Shown: positions 44,747 through 53,950, numbered from the stretch's first letter. The stretch is DNA of 64,000 bases from Salinisphaera aquimarina (GCF_042643355.1 NZ_JBHRSS010000007.1:124001-188000), one strand, 5' to 3'. The notes: generated by a model not told the origin, from the sequence alone. Made by a program: numbers and translations.

Positions 44747-45460
44747 ATGACGAGCCATAGGAATCGATTGGAATCGGCCACCGACCTCGCCCAGGCCAAT
44801 GGCGTGCGCTACCCCAATGAAAGCCGCGCCTATCGCATCGCCCGCGACGCCCTGCTCGCCGAGGAGATCGAACTGCGCCGGCATATAGAACGCGTGGCCG
44901 CACAGCGCCGGGCGTTGCCCCCGGGCGGCGAGGTAACCACGGATTACCGGTTCGAGGGCGTCGACGGCGCCGTGAGCTTCGCCGCACTCTTCGGCGACAA
45001 GAATACGCTCGTGGTCTACAACTACATGTTCGGCCCCGAGCGTGAGCGCCCCTGCCCCATGTGCACCTCGCTGCTGAGCGCCTGGGACGGCGAAGCGCCG
45101 GATGTCGAGCAGCGCGTGGCTTTCGCGGTGATCGCACGCGCGCCGATCGAACGCCTGCTGGCGTTCAAGCGTGAACGCGGCTGGCAGCACCTCCCGCTGT
45201 ATTCAGATACGAGCGCCGCCTTCTGCCGCGATTATCACGCCCTGTCGGCGACCGGCGAAGACAACCCCGCCTTCAACGTATTCATCCGCCGCGACGGCGC
45301 GATCCGGCACTTCTGGGGCCAGGAGATGGGTTTCGTGACCGCCGACCCCGGCGAAGATCCGCGCGGCGCACCCGATCTCATGCCGCTATGGACAATCCTC
45401 GACGCGACCCCCGACGGGCGCGGCCGCGACTGGTATCCACAACTCGACTACGCCGGCTGA
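44747..45460 (+). CDS. DUF899 family thioredoxin-like protein
   Basis: A 237-residue protein of the DUF899 (AhpC/thioredoxin-like) family: VVYNYMFGPERERPCPMCTSLLSAWDG contains the CPMC pair, FAVIARAPIERLLAFKRERGWQHLPLYSD the thioredoxin-fold second half, and NVFIRRDGAIRHFWGQEM the end. It probably takes part in thiol redox or peroxide handling. A strong ribosome site AGGAGG sits six bases before ATG 44747; the frame extends 18 codons upstream but without that site. It shares operator and promoter region with the marR gene. Confidence 0.9.
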   Translation: MTSHRNRLESATDLAQANGVRYPNESRAYRIARDALLAEEIELRRHIERVAAQRRALPPGGEVTTDYRFEGVDGAVSFAALFGDKNTLVVYNYMFGPERERPCPMCTSLLSAWDGEAPDVEQRVAFAVIARAPIERLLAFKRERGWQHLPLYSDTSAAFCRDYHALSATGEDNPAFNVFIRRDGAIRHFWGQEMGFVTADPGEDPRGAPDLMPLWTILDATPDGRGRDWYPQLDYAG

Positions 45461-45539
45461 GCGCGGCTCGGCTGCCCGATATATGGAGAAAAGGCCCCAC
45501 ACAAGGGCCACAACAAAAGTCAGAACAAGGAGACCTGCA

Positions 45540-45903
45540 ATGAGCTATATCCAGGGTTTTGTAGTCGCGGTGCCCACCGCCAATAAGGACGCCTATCGCG
45601 ACATGGCCGCCAAGGCCGTGCCGATATTCACGGAATTCGGCGCCACCCGAATCGTCGAGGCCTGGGGCGAGGACGTGCCCGCCGGCAAGGTCACCGATTT
45701 CCAGGGCGCGGTCAAGGCGAAAGCGGACGAGACCGTCGTCTTCGCCTGGATCGAATGGCCCGACCGGGCAACCTGCGACGCCGGCGCCGAACGCATGCAG
45801 AGCGACCCGCGCATGCAGACTCGGCGACATGCCCTTCGACGGCATGCGCATGATCTGGGGCGGGTTCGCGCCGCTGCTGGACACCGCCGACCCGGAGAAT
45901 TGA
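45540..45903 (+). pseudogene. DUF1428 family gene with a frameshift near 45819
   Basis: The first 93 codons from ATG 45540 (MSYIQGFVVAVPTANKDAYRDMAAK) match DUF1428, small ferredoxin-like-fold proteins. After MQSDPRMQ the reading frame goes wrong, while the correct family ending (LGDMPFDGMRMIWGGF) continues in the +1 frame from about 45820 and stops at TGA 45903, one base before the next gene's ATG. One extra base or a two-base loss near 45819 explains it. Either it is a recent pseudogene, a sequencing error or, less likely, a programmed shift. AAGGAG precedes the start. Confidence 0.85.
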
Positions 45904-45904
45904 C

Positions 45905-46675
45905 ATGCGCAATCGTCACGGCACCCCGATCTGGTACGAACTGCTCACCCGCGACGCCGACGCGGCACAGACGTTCTACAGCGCCGTCATCGGCTGGTCG
46001 GTATCGAAGCCGGCCGGCGGTCTGGAGCGGGATTACCGCATCATCTCGACCATGGACAGCGCGGTCGGCGGCCTGCTGCGCAGTCCGGACGACGCCGGCA
46101 TGGCACCACAATGGCTGTTCTATATCGGCGTCGACGATGTCGATGCGGCTGCCGCCAAACTGAATTCGCTTGGCGGCAGCGTGCACGTCGAACCCACCGA
46201 TATCCCCGACGTTGGCCGCTTCGCCTTCGTGGCAGACCCGCAGGGCGCGCCGTTCTATCTGATGCGCGGCGCAAGCGACGAACAGAGCCGATCGTTCGCG
46301 CCCACGGTCGCCGGCCACTGCGCCTGGAACGAACTCGCCGCAGCCAACCAGGACACCGCGCTCGAGTTCTATCAAACGATGTTCGGCTGGACCAAAGGCG
46401 ACGTCATGCCGATGGGACCGATGGGTGACTACAGTTTTATTCACCACGGCGACACGATGCTCGGCGCGATGATGAACCGCCCACAGGACAGTACCCCGCC
46501 GATGTGGCGCTACTATTTCCGGGTCGACGATATCGACGCGATCAACGCAGCGATAGCGGCCAACGGCGGCACCCTGCTCCATGGTCCCACCGAGGTGCCG
46601 GGCGGCGACTGGGTGATCCAGGCGCGCGATCCCCAGGGCGCGATGATCGGCTTCGTCGGATCAAGAGGCGCATAG
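45905..46675 (+). CDS. tandem-VOC (glyoxalase/bleomycin-resistance) protein
   Basis: A 256-residue protein with two complete VOC domains (residues 1-120 and 130-256). The first opens GTPIWYELLTRDADAAQTFYSAVIGW and the second CAWNELAAANQDTALEFYQTMFGW, each closing on DPQGAP/DPQGAM blocks. The repeated His/Glu metal-ligand positions are partly changed. ATG 45905 lies one base after the stop of the frameshifted DUF1428 gene, so translation is coupled. This type is often annotated as hydroxylase-like; the substrate is unknown. Confidence 0.9.
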   Translation: MRNRHGTPIWYELLTRDADAAQTFYSAVIGWSVSKPAGGLERDYRIISTMDSAVGGLLRSPDDAGMAPQWLFYIGVDDVDAAAAKLNSLGGSVHVEPTDIPDVGRFAFVADPQGAPFYLMRGASDEQSRSFAPTVAGHCAWNELAAANQDTALEFYQTMFGWTKGDVMPMGPMGDYSFIHHGDTMLGAMMNRPQDSTPPMWRYYFRVDDIDAINAAIAANGGTLLHGPTEVPGGDWVIQARDPQGAMIGFVGSRGA

Positions 46676-46677
46676 CG

Positions 46678-47148
46678 ATGGAACCCATCAGTACCTGTCT
46701 GTGGTTCGATGGCGTAGCCGAGCAGGCGGCCGACTTCTATGTGGAGTTGTTTCCGGATTCACGCATCGACGAGGTCATGCATGCGCCCGTGGATTACCCG
46801 GCCGGCAAGGCCGGTGACGCGCTTCTCGTGACATTCACGCTGGCCGGCCGGCGTTATCTCGGTTTGAACGGCGGCTCGGGCGTCCCGTTTACCGAAGCGA
46901 TTTCACTCTCGATCGACTGCGCCGACCAGGCCGAGGTCGACCATTACTGGAACGCCTTGTCCGCGTATCCCGAACACGAACAGTGCGGCTGGCTCAAGGA
47001 CCGATTCGGCGTGTCCTGGCAGGTCGTGCCGCGTATGCTGCCGCGCCTGCTCGCCGATCCCGATCGGGCAAAGGCCGGCCGGGTCATGACCGCGATGATG
47101 ACGATGAAGAAGATCGATATCGCGGCTCTGGAACAGGCAGCCGACTAG
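46678..47148 (+). CDS. PhnB-like VOC protein
   Basis: A 156-residue VOC protein of the PhnB (3-demethylubiquinone methyltransferase-like) group: MEPISTCLWFDGVAEQAADFYVELFPDSRI and DRFGVSWQVVPRML are the typical ends. It starts two bases after the tandem-VOC stop and belongs to the same unit as DUF1428. PhnB itself is not a methyltransferase despite the domain name. The function remains unknown. Confidence 0.9.
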   Translation: MEPISTCLWFDGVAEQAADFYVELFPDSRIDEVMHAPVDYPAGKAGDALLVTFTLAGRRYLGLNGGSGVPFTEAISLSIDCADQAEVDHYWNALSAYPEHEQCGWLKDRFGVSWQVVPRMLPRLLADPDRAKAGRVMTAMMTMKKIDIAALEQAAD

Positions 47149-47274
47149 CTGATGACGACTGCTGAAAGAGAATCGTTTCATGACACAGACGTATTGACAG
47201 CAGATTGCCGGACTGGAAGTCTCGACTGATCGCGCGCCAGCCCGGGCGTGCTCTGTCTGACGAGGCGCCGATCA

Positions 47275-48222
47275 ATGCCACTGGACCCACAGGCACGCGA
47301 ATTTCTGCAGCGACTGGACGCCATGGGCGGCCCGCCGATCCATGAGCTGAGCCCGACGGAGCTGCGTGCCACCCTGGCCTCGATCTCCGGCGGCACGCCC
47401 GAACCGGTCGCGGCACAGACCGAACATGTCGCCACCGGCCCCAACGGCGATATACCCCTGCGCGTGTACACGCCTGCCGGTCACGGCCCGTTTCCGGCGC
47501 TGATCTATTTCCACGGCGGCGGCTGGGTAGCCGGCAACCTGGATTCGGTGGAAACCGCCTGCACCATTCTCGCCAACCGGGCGTCGGCGGTGGTGATCTC
47601 CGTGGACTATCGACTGGCCCCGGAACACCCCTTCCCGGCACCGGTACTGGACTGCCATGCCGCGACCCGGTGGGTCGCCGAACACGCCGCCGACCTGAAC
47701 ATCGACGCCGCTCGCATCGCGGTCGGCGGCGACAGCGCCGGCGGCAATATCGCCGCGGTGGTCGCCATTCTCGCGCGCGATCACGGCGGCCCGAACATCG
47801 CCTTCCAGCTGCTGTTCTATCCGGCGACCGACCACGATGCACAGACCGCCTCCTGTCGCGACAACGGCGAAGGCTACTATCTGACCACCGAACTGATGCG
47901 CTGGTTCTGGAATCATTATCTTGGTGACGGCGACGGTCGCGACCCGCGCGCCTCGCCGCTGCGAATCGAGGACGCCACGAATCTGCCACCGGCATTCATC
48001 ATCACCGCGGAATTCGACCCGCTCAGGGACGAAGGCGAAGCCTATGCGGATCTTCTAAGCGCAGCCGGCAATGCCGTGACACTGCATCGCTACGACGGCC
48101 AGATCCACGGCTTCGTGACCCGTTGTTTCATCATGGACGCAGGCATCACGGCCCTCGAAGACGCCGCGGCGCATCTGCGCGCGGCATTGGAGGCCCCGTC
48201 GCTCAAGCAAGCCGAACGATAG
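47275..48222 (+). CDS. alpha/beta hydrolase, hormone-sensitive-lipase (family IV) esterase
   Basis: A 315-residue esterase. The HSL family oxyanion-hole motif HGGGW lies near residues 80-84 and the nucleophile motif GDSAGG near 155-160 (catalytic Ser in the middle); a probable Asp in EFDPLRDEG and His in GQIHGFVTR complete the triad. ATG 47275 is chosen; the frame is open nine codons upstream. It ends 74 bases before the Baeyer-Villiger monooxygenase gene; such pairs convert a ketone into an ester and then hydrolyse it. That pairing is inference. Confidence 0.92.
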   Translation: MPLDPQAREFLQRLDAMGGPPIHELSPTELRATLASISGGTPEPVAAQTEHVATGPNGDIPLRVYTPAGHGPFPALIYFHGGGWVAGNLDSVETACTILANRASAVVISVDYRLAPEHPFPAPVLDCHAATRWVAEHAADLNIDAARIAVGGDSAGGNIAAVVAILARDHGGPNIAFQLLFYPATDHDAQTASCRDNGEGYYLTTELMRWFWNHYLGDGDGRDPRASPLRIEDATNLPPAFIITAEFDPLRDEGEAYADLLSAAGNAVTLHRYDGQIHGFVTRCFIMDAGITALEDAAAHLRAALEAPSLKQAER

Positions 48223-48296
48223 ACCGACGCGGCGCTTTTCAATACAACAATACCGGCGGCGATGCATTGCCGACCAAGAACGAGATCGGAGGAGTC

Positions 48297-49961
48297 ATGC
48301 CAGTGAACAATCGTCAGTCAGCGTCGGCCGACGCCCAGACACCGCGTCGGCTGGACGCCGTGGTCGTGGGCGCCGGCTTTTCCGGGCTTTACATGCTCCA
48401 TCGCCTGCGTGAACTGGGATTGTCGGCACGCGTGTTCGAAGCCGGCGACGGCGTGGGCGGCACCTGGTACTGGAACCGCTACCCCGGCGCGCGCTGCGAC
48501 TCCGAGAGTTACTACTACTCGTACTCGTTCTCGGACGAGTTGCAGCAGGAATGGCGCTGGAGCGAGCGCTATCCCGGCCAGCCCGAGATCATGAACTATC
48601 TGAACCACGTGGCCGACAAGTTCGATCTACGTCCGGACATCCAGCTGTCCACGCGGATCGCCCGGGCCGTATTCGATGCCACATCCGACGAATGGAGCGT
48701 GGATACCGACGGCGGCGAACGCTTCAGCGCACGGTTTCTGATCACCGCCGTGGGCTGCCTGTCGTCGGCGAATATCCCGCAGATTGACGGCCTCGATGAC
48801 TTTGCAGGCGACTGGCACCACACCGGCCAGTGGCCGCATGAAGGCGTCGATTTTCGCGGCAAGCGCGTCGGCGTGATCGGCACCGGTTCCACCGGCATCC
48901 AGGCGATCCCGGTGATCGCGGAACAGGCGGCGCATCTCACTGTATTCCAGCGCACCGCCAACTACAGCGTACCGGCCCGCAACGCGCCCCTCGATCCGGC
49001 CGAAGAAAATGCCTACAAGGCCGATTACGCGGCGATTCGGCGCAAGCAGCGCGAATCGGCCAACTGCCATCCCTTCGATGTCAGCGACACCCCCGCGCTG
49101 GCCGTGTCCGACGACGAGCGCCAGACCCGTTACGAAGCCTCATGGGAACGCGGCAGCCTGCGGTTTCGTACCGTGTTCAAGGATCTGCTGACCGACGAAG
49201 CTGCCAACGCCACGGCCTCGGAGTTCATCCGCGACAAGATCCGCGCGACCGTCGACGATCCGCAAACCGCCGAAACCCTCACACCCTACGACCATCCGTT
49301 CGCGACCAAGCGACCGCCGATCGATACCCACTACTTCGAGACCTACAACCGCGATAACGTCTCGCTGGTCGACGTCAGGCGCACGCCGATCGAGGCGATG
49401 AACGCCGGCGGGCTGCGAACATCCGAGGCCCACTATCCCCTCGATGCGCTGGTGTTCGCCACCGGCTTCGATGCGATGACCGGCGCCCTGCTCAATATCG
49501 ATATCGAAGGCCGCGACGGGCAGAAACTCGCCGATAAATGGGCCGCCGGCCCGCGCACCTATCTGGGCCTGCAGATGGCCGGCTTTCCCAACCTGTTCAC
49601 CATCACCGGCCCGGGCAGCCCGTCGGTGCTGACCAACATGCCCACCTCCATCGAACAGCATGTCGACTGGATCAGCGATTGCATCGACCACATGCGGAAT
49701 CAGGGCCTGACCCGTATCGAGGCCAGCGCGCAGTCCGAGGATCGATGGGTGGCACACGTCAACGACGCCGCCGAACAGACCCTGCTGCCCAAGGCCAACA
49801 GCTCCTGGTATCTGGGCGCCAATGTGCCGGGCAAGCCGCGCATCTTCATGCCCTACGCCGGCGGCGCCGCCCACTACCGCCAGATTTGCGAAGCGGTTGC
49901 TGCCAACGGGTACGACGGATTCGTGTTCAAGGCCCGGCCCCAGGCTCGGGCCGCCGGCTGA
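48297..49961 (+). CDS. flavin-containing Baeyer-Villiger monooxygenase
   Basis: A 554-residue class B flavoprotein. The N-terminal FAD fingerprint GAGFSG lies at residues 25-30; the BVMO fingerprint FxGxxxHxxxWP appears as FAGDWHHTGQWP near residue 165; a second Rossmann fingerprint GTGSTG (NADPH) follows shortly; C-terminal VLTNMPTSIEQH matches cyclohexanone/acetone monooxygenase types. It inserts oxygen next to a ketone carbonyl using NADPH and O2. GGAGGAG precedes ATG 48297 at ideal distance. The upstream esterase would open the resulting ester or lactone. Confidence 0.95.
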   Translation: MPVNNRQSASADAQTPRRLDAVVVGAGFSGLYMLHRLRELGLSARVFEAGDGVGGTWYWNRYPGARCDSESYYYSYSFSDELQQEWRWSERYPGQPEIMNYLNHVADKFDLRPDIQLSTRIARAVFDATSDEWSVDTDGGERFSARFLITAVGCLSSANIPQIDGLDDFAGDWHHTGQWPHEGVDFRGKRVGVIGTGSTGIQAIPVIAEQAAHLTVFQRTANYSVPARNAPLDPAEENAYKADYAAIRRKQRESANCHPFDVSDTPALAVSDDERQTRYEASWERGSLRFRTVFKDLLTDEAANATASEFIRDKIRATVDDPQTAETLTPYDHPFATKRPPIDTHYFETYNRDNVSLVDVRRTPIEAMNAGGLRTSEAHYPLDALVFATGFDAMTGALLNIDIEGRDGQKLADKWAAGPRTYLGLQMAGFPNLFTITGPGSPSVLTNMPTSIEQHVDWISDCIDHMRNQGLTRIEASAQSEDRWVAHVNDAAEQTLLPKANSSWYLGANVPGKPRIFMPYAGGAAHYRQICEAVAANGYDGFVFKARPQARAAG

Positions 49962-50082
49962 CAAACCAGCGGTACGATGTGCGCCCGCCGGTCTGCGCCG
50001 GCGGCGTGCGTCGAGTGTCGCTGCGCACGATCCGTGGCAGGATGCGTGCCGAATCATCTGCAACCTCTGAAAGAGCATCGGC

Positions 50083-50871
50083 ATGTCATCGGCAAATCCG
50101 CACAGCGTATTCCTGCGCGACGGCGACACCTTTCTTGCAACCGGGCTATCTCGCGGTCCCTGGGATGAAAACGCACAGCACGGCGGCGCGCCGGCCGCGC
50201 TGTTGGCCCATCTGGCCGAGACCGCGGTCGGCGAGGAATTCTTTCTCGCCCGGCTGACGTTCGAACTCTCGCGACCGGTTCCGGTCGCGGCCCTGACGGT
50301 TGCGGTCGAGACCAGCCGCGGACGAACCGCGCGGCGCGTGACCCTGCGTATCGAACACGAGGGCAGCGTGGTGGGACGGGCCATCGCCCTGATGCTGCGC
50401 GAACAATCCACGGCGGTTCCCGCCACATCGGCCGCGCGGCTAGAACCGGAACCCGCGGACTGCACCGAGCGTTTCGACACGCCCGGCATGCCGACGGGCG
50501 AGTCGTTTCATCACGAGGCCATGGACATCCGCGTCGCCCACGGCAGCACCCGTGTACCCGGGCCGGCGGCGGCGTGGTTTTGTCTGCGCGTCCCCCTGAT
50601 CGACGGCGTCGAAACCACCCCCGCCATGCGCGCCGCGGCAGCCGCGGACTTCGGCAACGGCATCAGCTGGGTGCTGCCGTTCGACGAATTTCTGTTCACC
50701 AATACCGATCTCACCCTCTATCTGCATCGCGCGCCGGTGGGTGAATGGATCGGGCTGGATGCCGAAACCATCGTCCAGCCCAACGGTGTGGGCCTCGCCA
50801 GTTCGACACTCTACGACAGCCAGGGCCGTATCGGCATGGCACATCAGAACCTGCTGGTTCGCCCGCGCTGA
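50083..50871 (+). CDS. acyl-CoA thioesterase-like protein (double hotdog)
   Basis: A 262-residue protein of the TesB-like, 4HBT_3 family with two hotdog domains: GPWDENAQHGGAPAALLAHLAE in the first carries the conserved core helix, and the second half contains AWFCLRVPLIDGVETTPAMRAAAAADFGNGISW followed by YLHRAPVGEWIGLDAET. It hydrolyses acyl-CoA, probably of short or odd acyl chains. It may release CoA from catabolic intermediates of the preceding cluster. Confidence 0.88.
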   Translation: MSSANPHSVFLRDGDTFLATGLSRGPWDENAQHGGAPAALLAHLAETAVGEEFFLARLTFELSRPVPVAALTVAVETSRGRTARRVTLRIEHEGSVVGRAIALMLREQSTAVPATSAARLEPEPADCTERFDTPGMPTGESFHHEAMDIRVAHGSTRVPGPAAAWFCLRVPLIDGVETTPAMRAAAAADFGNGISWVLPFDEFLFTNTDLTLYLHRAPVGEWIGLDAETIVQPNGVGLASSTLYDSQGRIGMAHQNLLVRPR

Positions 50872-50881
50872 CGCGACATCG

Positions 50882-51286
50882 TCAGCCCTGTATTGACCGC
50901 CCGCGCCTGTCCTCTCGACGGCGTGTACAGACCCAGCGATATAACAACAGCCCGTACAACACTACGTTGACGCCGATGACGGCCACGCCGATCGCGATCT
51001 GAATCGATCGCGTCAGCCCGGCGGGATAGATCAGCGCGACCAGATAATGATCGATGAAGCCGTCGGCATAGCCCTGCTGACCGGCAGCGACGCGCAGCTG
51101 CTGTTCCAGTGGCGTAAGTGGACAGATCCGGCCGCTGAGCGAGACATAAGCGCCCCAGCAGACCGCCGGGATGTGAACAAACACCAGTCGGGGCCAGAAG
51201 AAAGCCAGCACGCCGCCCAGGCCCACCAGCAGGATGAACAGCAGGTGGGCGGTCAGGACCGCATCGGCAATCAGCGCATACAGCAT
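50882..51286 (-). CDS. DUF2784 family membrane protein
   Basis: A 134-residue inner-membrane protein with three or four helices: MLYALIADAVLTAHLLFILLVGLGG is the first, WGAYVSLSGRICPLTPLE (with one conserved Cys) is a family signature, and a final helix is followed by basic RRREDRRGRS. DUF2784 proteins are of unknown function. It converges on the thioesterase gene, with only ten bases between stops. Confidence 0.88.
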   Translation of the reverse strand: MLYALIADAVLTAHLLFILLVGLGGVLAFFWPRLVFVHIPAVCWGAYVSLSGRICPLTPLEQQLRVAAGQQGYADGFIDHYLVALIYPAGLTRSIQIAIGVAVIGVNVVLYGLLLYRWVCTRRREDRRGRSIQG

Positions 51287-51443
51287 GGGCCACTCGCAGG
51301 ATTCGAACCGCCGGCGCGCGCCCGACGCCCGGCCACATTCTTCGCACAGCCAATGGCCACACCGGGTTCAACTTGGCAAGCCAGCATAACCCGCAGGCAT
51401 TCAAGCCTGTGCAGGCGCTTACCATCCCGTGACTCTGCAATAG

Positions 51444-51461
51444 ACTGAACGATCGTTCGGT
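51444..51461. promoter_or_regulatory. TetR-type operator palindrome
   Basis: An 18-base imperfect palindrome with eight of nine pairs; the core GAACGATCGTTC (51447-51458) is a perfect 12-bp palindrome. It sits 73 bases before the reductase start, in the intergenic region shared with the divergent DUF2784 gene. No tetR gene is present nearby. Confidence 0.6.
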
Positions 51462-51533
51462 TTTGCTTGCCGGCAGTCGCCACAGCTTCTAAGGTGCTAC
51501 TCCAGAACACCGTTTCAAAAAAGCGTTGACGCC

Positions 51534-52550
51534 ATGACCCAGACTCAGGAAAACCGCCAGTTCCGTCTTGCCCAACGGCCCGAAGGGCTGCCCAAGCCCA
51601 CCGATTGGGACTTCGTCACCGAAGCCGTCGGCCAGCCGGGCGACGACGAGATCCTCGTCGGCATCGAATACATCTCGCTGGACCCGGCCATGCGCGGCTG
51701 GATGAACGCCGGGCGTTCCTATATCAAGCCGGTCAAGATCGGCGAGGTGATGCGGGCCGGGACCGCGGGCACGGTGCTGAAATCCAATCATCCGGACTTC
51801 GCCGAAGGCGACAGCGTCACCGGCAACTTCGGCGTGCAGACCCATGCCGTGGTCGCCGGCAAGGACGCGCGCAAGGTCGATACCGCGCTCGCTCCGCTGC
51901 CCGCTTATCTGGGCGTGCTCGGCATGCCCGGCATGACCGCCTACTTCGGCCTGCTCGATGTCGGCGGCGCCAAGGCAGACGATACGGTGATGGTGTCGGC
52001 CGCACCCGGCGCGGTCGGCGCGCTGGTCGGCCAGATCGCGAAACAGAAAGGCTGTCGCGTGGTCGGCATCGCCGGCGGGGCGGAGAAATGCAGCTACGTG
52101 GTCGACGAGCTGGGCTTCGACGCCGCCATCGACTACAAGAACGAAAGCGTCTACAAGGGCATGAAACAGCATTGTCCCGGCGGCATCGATGTCTTCTTCG
52201 ACAACGTCGGCGGCGAGATCCTCGACTCGGCTCTGGCCAATCTGGCCTTCAAGGGGCGCGTGGTGATCTGCGGCGCCATTTCCCAGTACAACGCCACCGA
52301 CGGCATGTACGCCCCGAAGAACTACATGTCATTGCTGGTGAACCGGGCGCGCATGGAAGGCTTCGTGGTATTCGACTATGCCGATCGTTATGCCGAGGGC
52401 GCACAGGCGATGGCCGGCTGGATCGCCGAGGGCAAGCTCAAGCACAAGGAAGACATCGTCGCCGGTTTCGAAAACTTCCCCGATACATTGCTCAAGCTAT
52501 TTTCCGGCAGCAACTTCGGCAAGCTGGTGCTCAAGGTCGACGCGGACTGA
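51534..52550 (+). CDS. NADP-dependent medium-chain reductase, CurA/2-alkenal reductase type
   Basis: A 338-residue zinc-independent MDR-superfamily enzyme. The N-terminal catalytic half has YISLDPAMRGWMN, LGMPGMTAYFGLLDVG marks the junction, and AAPGAVGALVGQIAK is the NADPH-binding Rossmann fingerprint (about residues 155-170). NVGGEILDSALANL is characteristic. Related enzymes reduce the C=C bond of curcumin, 2-alkenals and prostaglandin-like enones. Probably induced by an electrophile through the TetR-type site upstream, though the regulator gene is not local. Confidence 0.92.
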   Translation: MTQTQENRQFRLAQRPEGLPKPTDWDFVTEAVGQPGDDEILVGIEYISLDPAMRGWMNAGRSYIKPVKIGEVMRAGTAGTVLKSNHPDFAEGDSVTGNFGVQTHAVVAGKDARKVDTALAPLPAYLGVLGMPGMTAYFGLLDVGGAKADDTVMVSAAPGAVGALVGQIAKQKGCRVVGIAGGAEKCSYVVDELGFDAAIDYKNESVYKGMKQHCPGGIDVFFDNVGGEILDSALANLAFKGRVVICGAISQYNATDGMYAPKNYMSLLVNRARMEGFVVFDYADRYAEGAQAMAGWIAEGKLKHKEDIVAGFENFPDTLLKLFSGSNFGKLVLKVDAD

Positions 52551-52726
52551 ACCCGGCTCCATATCGCGGCCGGGTACCCAGTATCGTGGGCTCCCGGCCG
52601 TTATACCGTGTGCCGATACGATAAAGTCATGAGCGCATCATCTCTGCCCGCGCCGCCTGCTCGAACATCCAGTCAGAGCGGGTACTCGGGCGACGCAGAC
52701 CACGTTGCTTCAGAGCACGATCGTTC

Positions 52727-53950
52727 ATGACCAAACCGCTGATCAACCCCTATCTTGTCGTGGCGACCGTCCTGAGCGCGGTGTTCATCGTCTACGGGTC
52801 GCTCTATCCCTTCGAGTTTCATGCGCGCAGCGGTGAAGCCCTGGCGACGTTGCTCACGACCTGGCATTTCCGGCTCGAACACGCCGGCAATCTGATCGGC
52901 AACGTGCTTTTCTACGCGCCGCTCGGCCTGTTTGCCGTGCTCGCCCTGCACGCCCGGGTCAATGCCCTCGCTCGCCTGAGCCTCGCTCTGCTGATCGGCA
53001 CGGCGCTGTGTTTCTCGATGGAACTCCTGCAGTTTTACGTCGACGGACGGGTGAGCACGTTCGCCGATATCTACCCGAACATGCTCGGCAGCGTTCTGGG
53101 CGGATGTGTCGGCCTGGTCGTCGGCGCCAATCGGCAAGCGACGCGCGCACTCGGTGCCCACGCAGAACCCATTCCCCTGCTGCTGGCGGGCGCGTTCATC
53201 GCGTATCGACTGTTTCCCTATGTGCCGAGCCTCGACCTGCACCAGTATTGGCGCGCCCTGAAGCCGGTACTCTTCGATCCGCAGCTGCATGTATTCGGGG
53301 TGACGCGCTACGCCGTAACCTGGCTGGTGGTGGCAGCGCTGGGACGGGCGCTGGTCGGCGCCCCGCGCTCCTGGCCGTTGCTTGCGCTCGCCGTGGCGTG
53401 CGTGCTCGCGGCCAAGATCGCCATCGTCAACAACAGCGTCAGTGCCGATGAACTCGTGGGCGCTGCCGCTGCCCTGACGTTGTGGCTCGCACTCAACCGC
53501 GTGAGCATTCGGCCACAGTCGCTGTTACTCGCCACCGCCCTGGGCCTGCTCGTGGTCGCCGAACGGCTGCAACCATTCGACTTCGGTGCCGGCACGCAGG
53601 CATTTGGCTGGCTGCCCTTCCGGTCGTGGCTGCACGGCTCGATGGGTCTCAATGCCCAGTCGATTCTCGAGAAGTTCTTCCTCTACGGCAGCCTGATCTG
53701 GCTGCTGCGGCGGGCCGGTTCCGGGCTGGCATTCGCCGGCATTTCGGTCGCGCTCGCACTGCTGGCGACGAGCATCCTGCAGACCCATCTGCCCGGTCGC
53801 TCGGCCGAACTCACCGATGCCGTGATGGCGCTGCTCATCAGCGCCGCATTCGCGCTCATGCCCAGAACCATCGGTGCGCCCGAGCCGGTGGACAGACCCC
53901 TATCCCCGCAATCGCCCTGGCGCGCCTACCGCCGCGAATACCGGAATTGA
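52727..53950 (+). CDS. VanZ-like polytopic membrane protein
   Basis: A 407-residue protein with about ten or eleven helices. The VanZ-like motif GSLYPFEFH, GNLIGNVLFYAPLGL, SMELLQFY and the D-x3-N-x2-G element FADIYPNMLGSVLGG lie in the first 140 residues. A second half repeats a similar pattern (RLQPFDFG, EKFFLYGSLIWLL), suggesting a duplicated fold. VanZ is linked to teicoplanin resistance, but most homologues are of unknown role. The reading frame starts at ATG 52727. Confidence 0.85.
   Translation: MTKPLINPYLVVATVLSAVFIVYGSLYPFEFHARSGEALATLLTTWHFRLEHAGNLIGNVLFYAPLGLFAVLALHARVNALARLSLALLIGTALCFSMELLQFYVDGRVSTFADIYPNMLGSVLGGCVGLVVGANRQATRALGAHAEPIPLLLAGAFIAYRLFPYVPSLDLHQYWRALKPVLFDPQLHVFGVTRYAVTWLVVAALGRALVGAPRSWPLLALAVACVLAAKIAIVNNSVSADELVGAAAALTLWLALNRVSIRPQSLLLATALGLLVVAERLQPFDFGAGTQAFGWLPFRSWLHGSMGLNAQSILEKFFLYGSLIWLLRRAGSGLAFAGISVALALLATSILQTHLPGRSAELTDAVMALLISAAFALMPRTIGAPEPVDRPLSPQSPWRAYRREYRN

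Noticed and set aside
51283..51309. tRNA-like T-arm GGTTCGAATCC on the minus strand
   Set aside because: The T-stem has only three pairs, no matching acceptor 5' strand is found within tRNA length, and no CCA follows; it overlaps the start of the DUF2784 gene.
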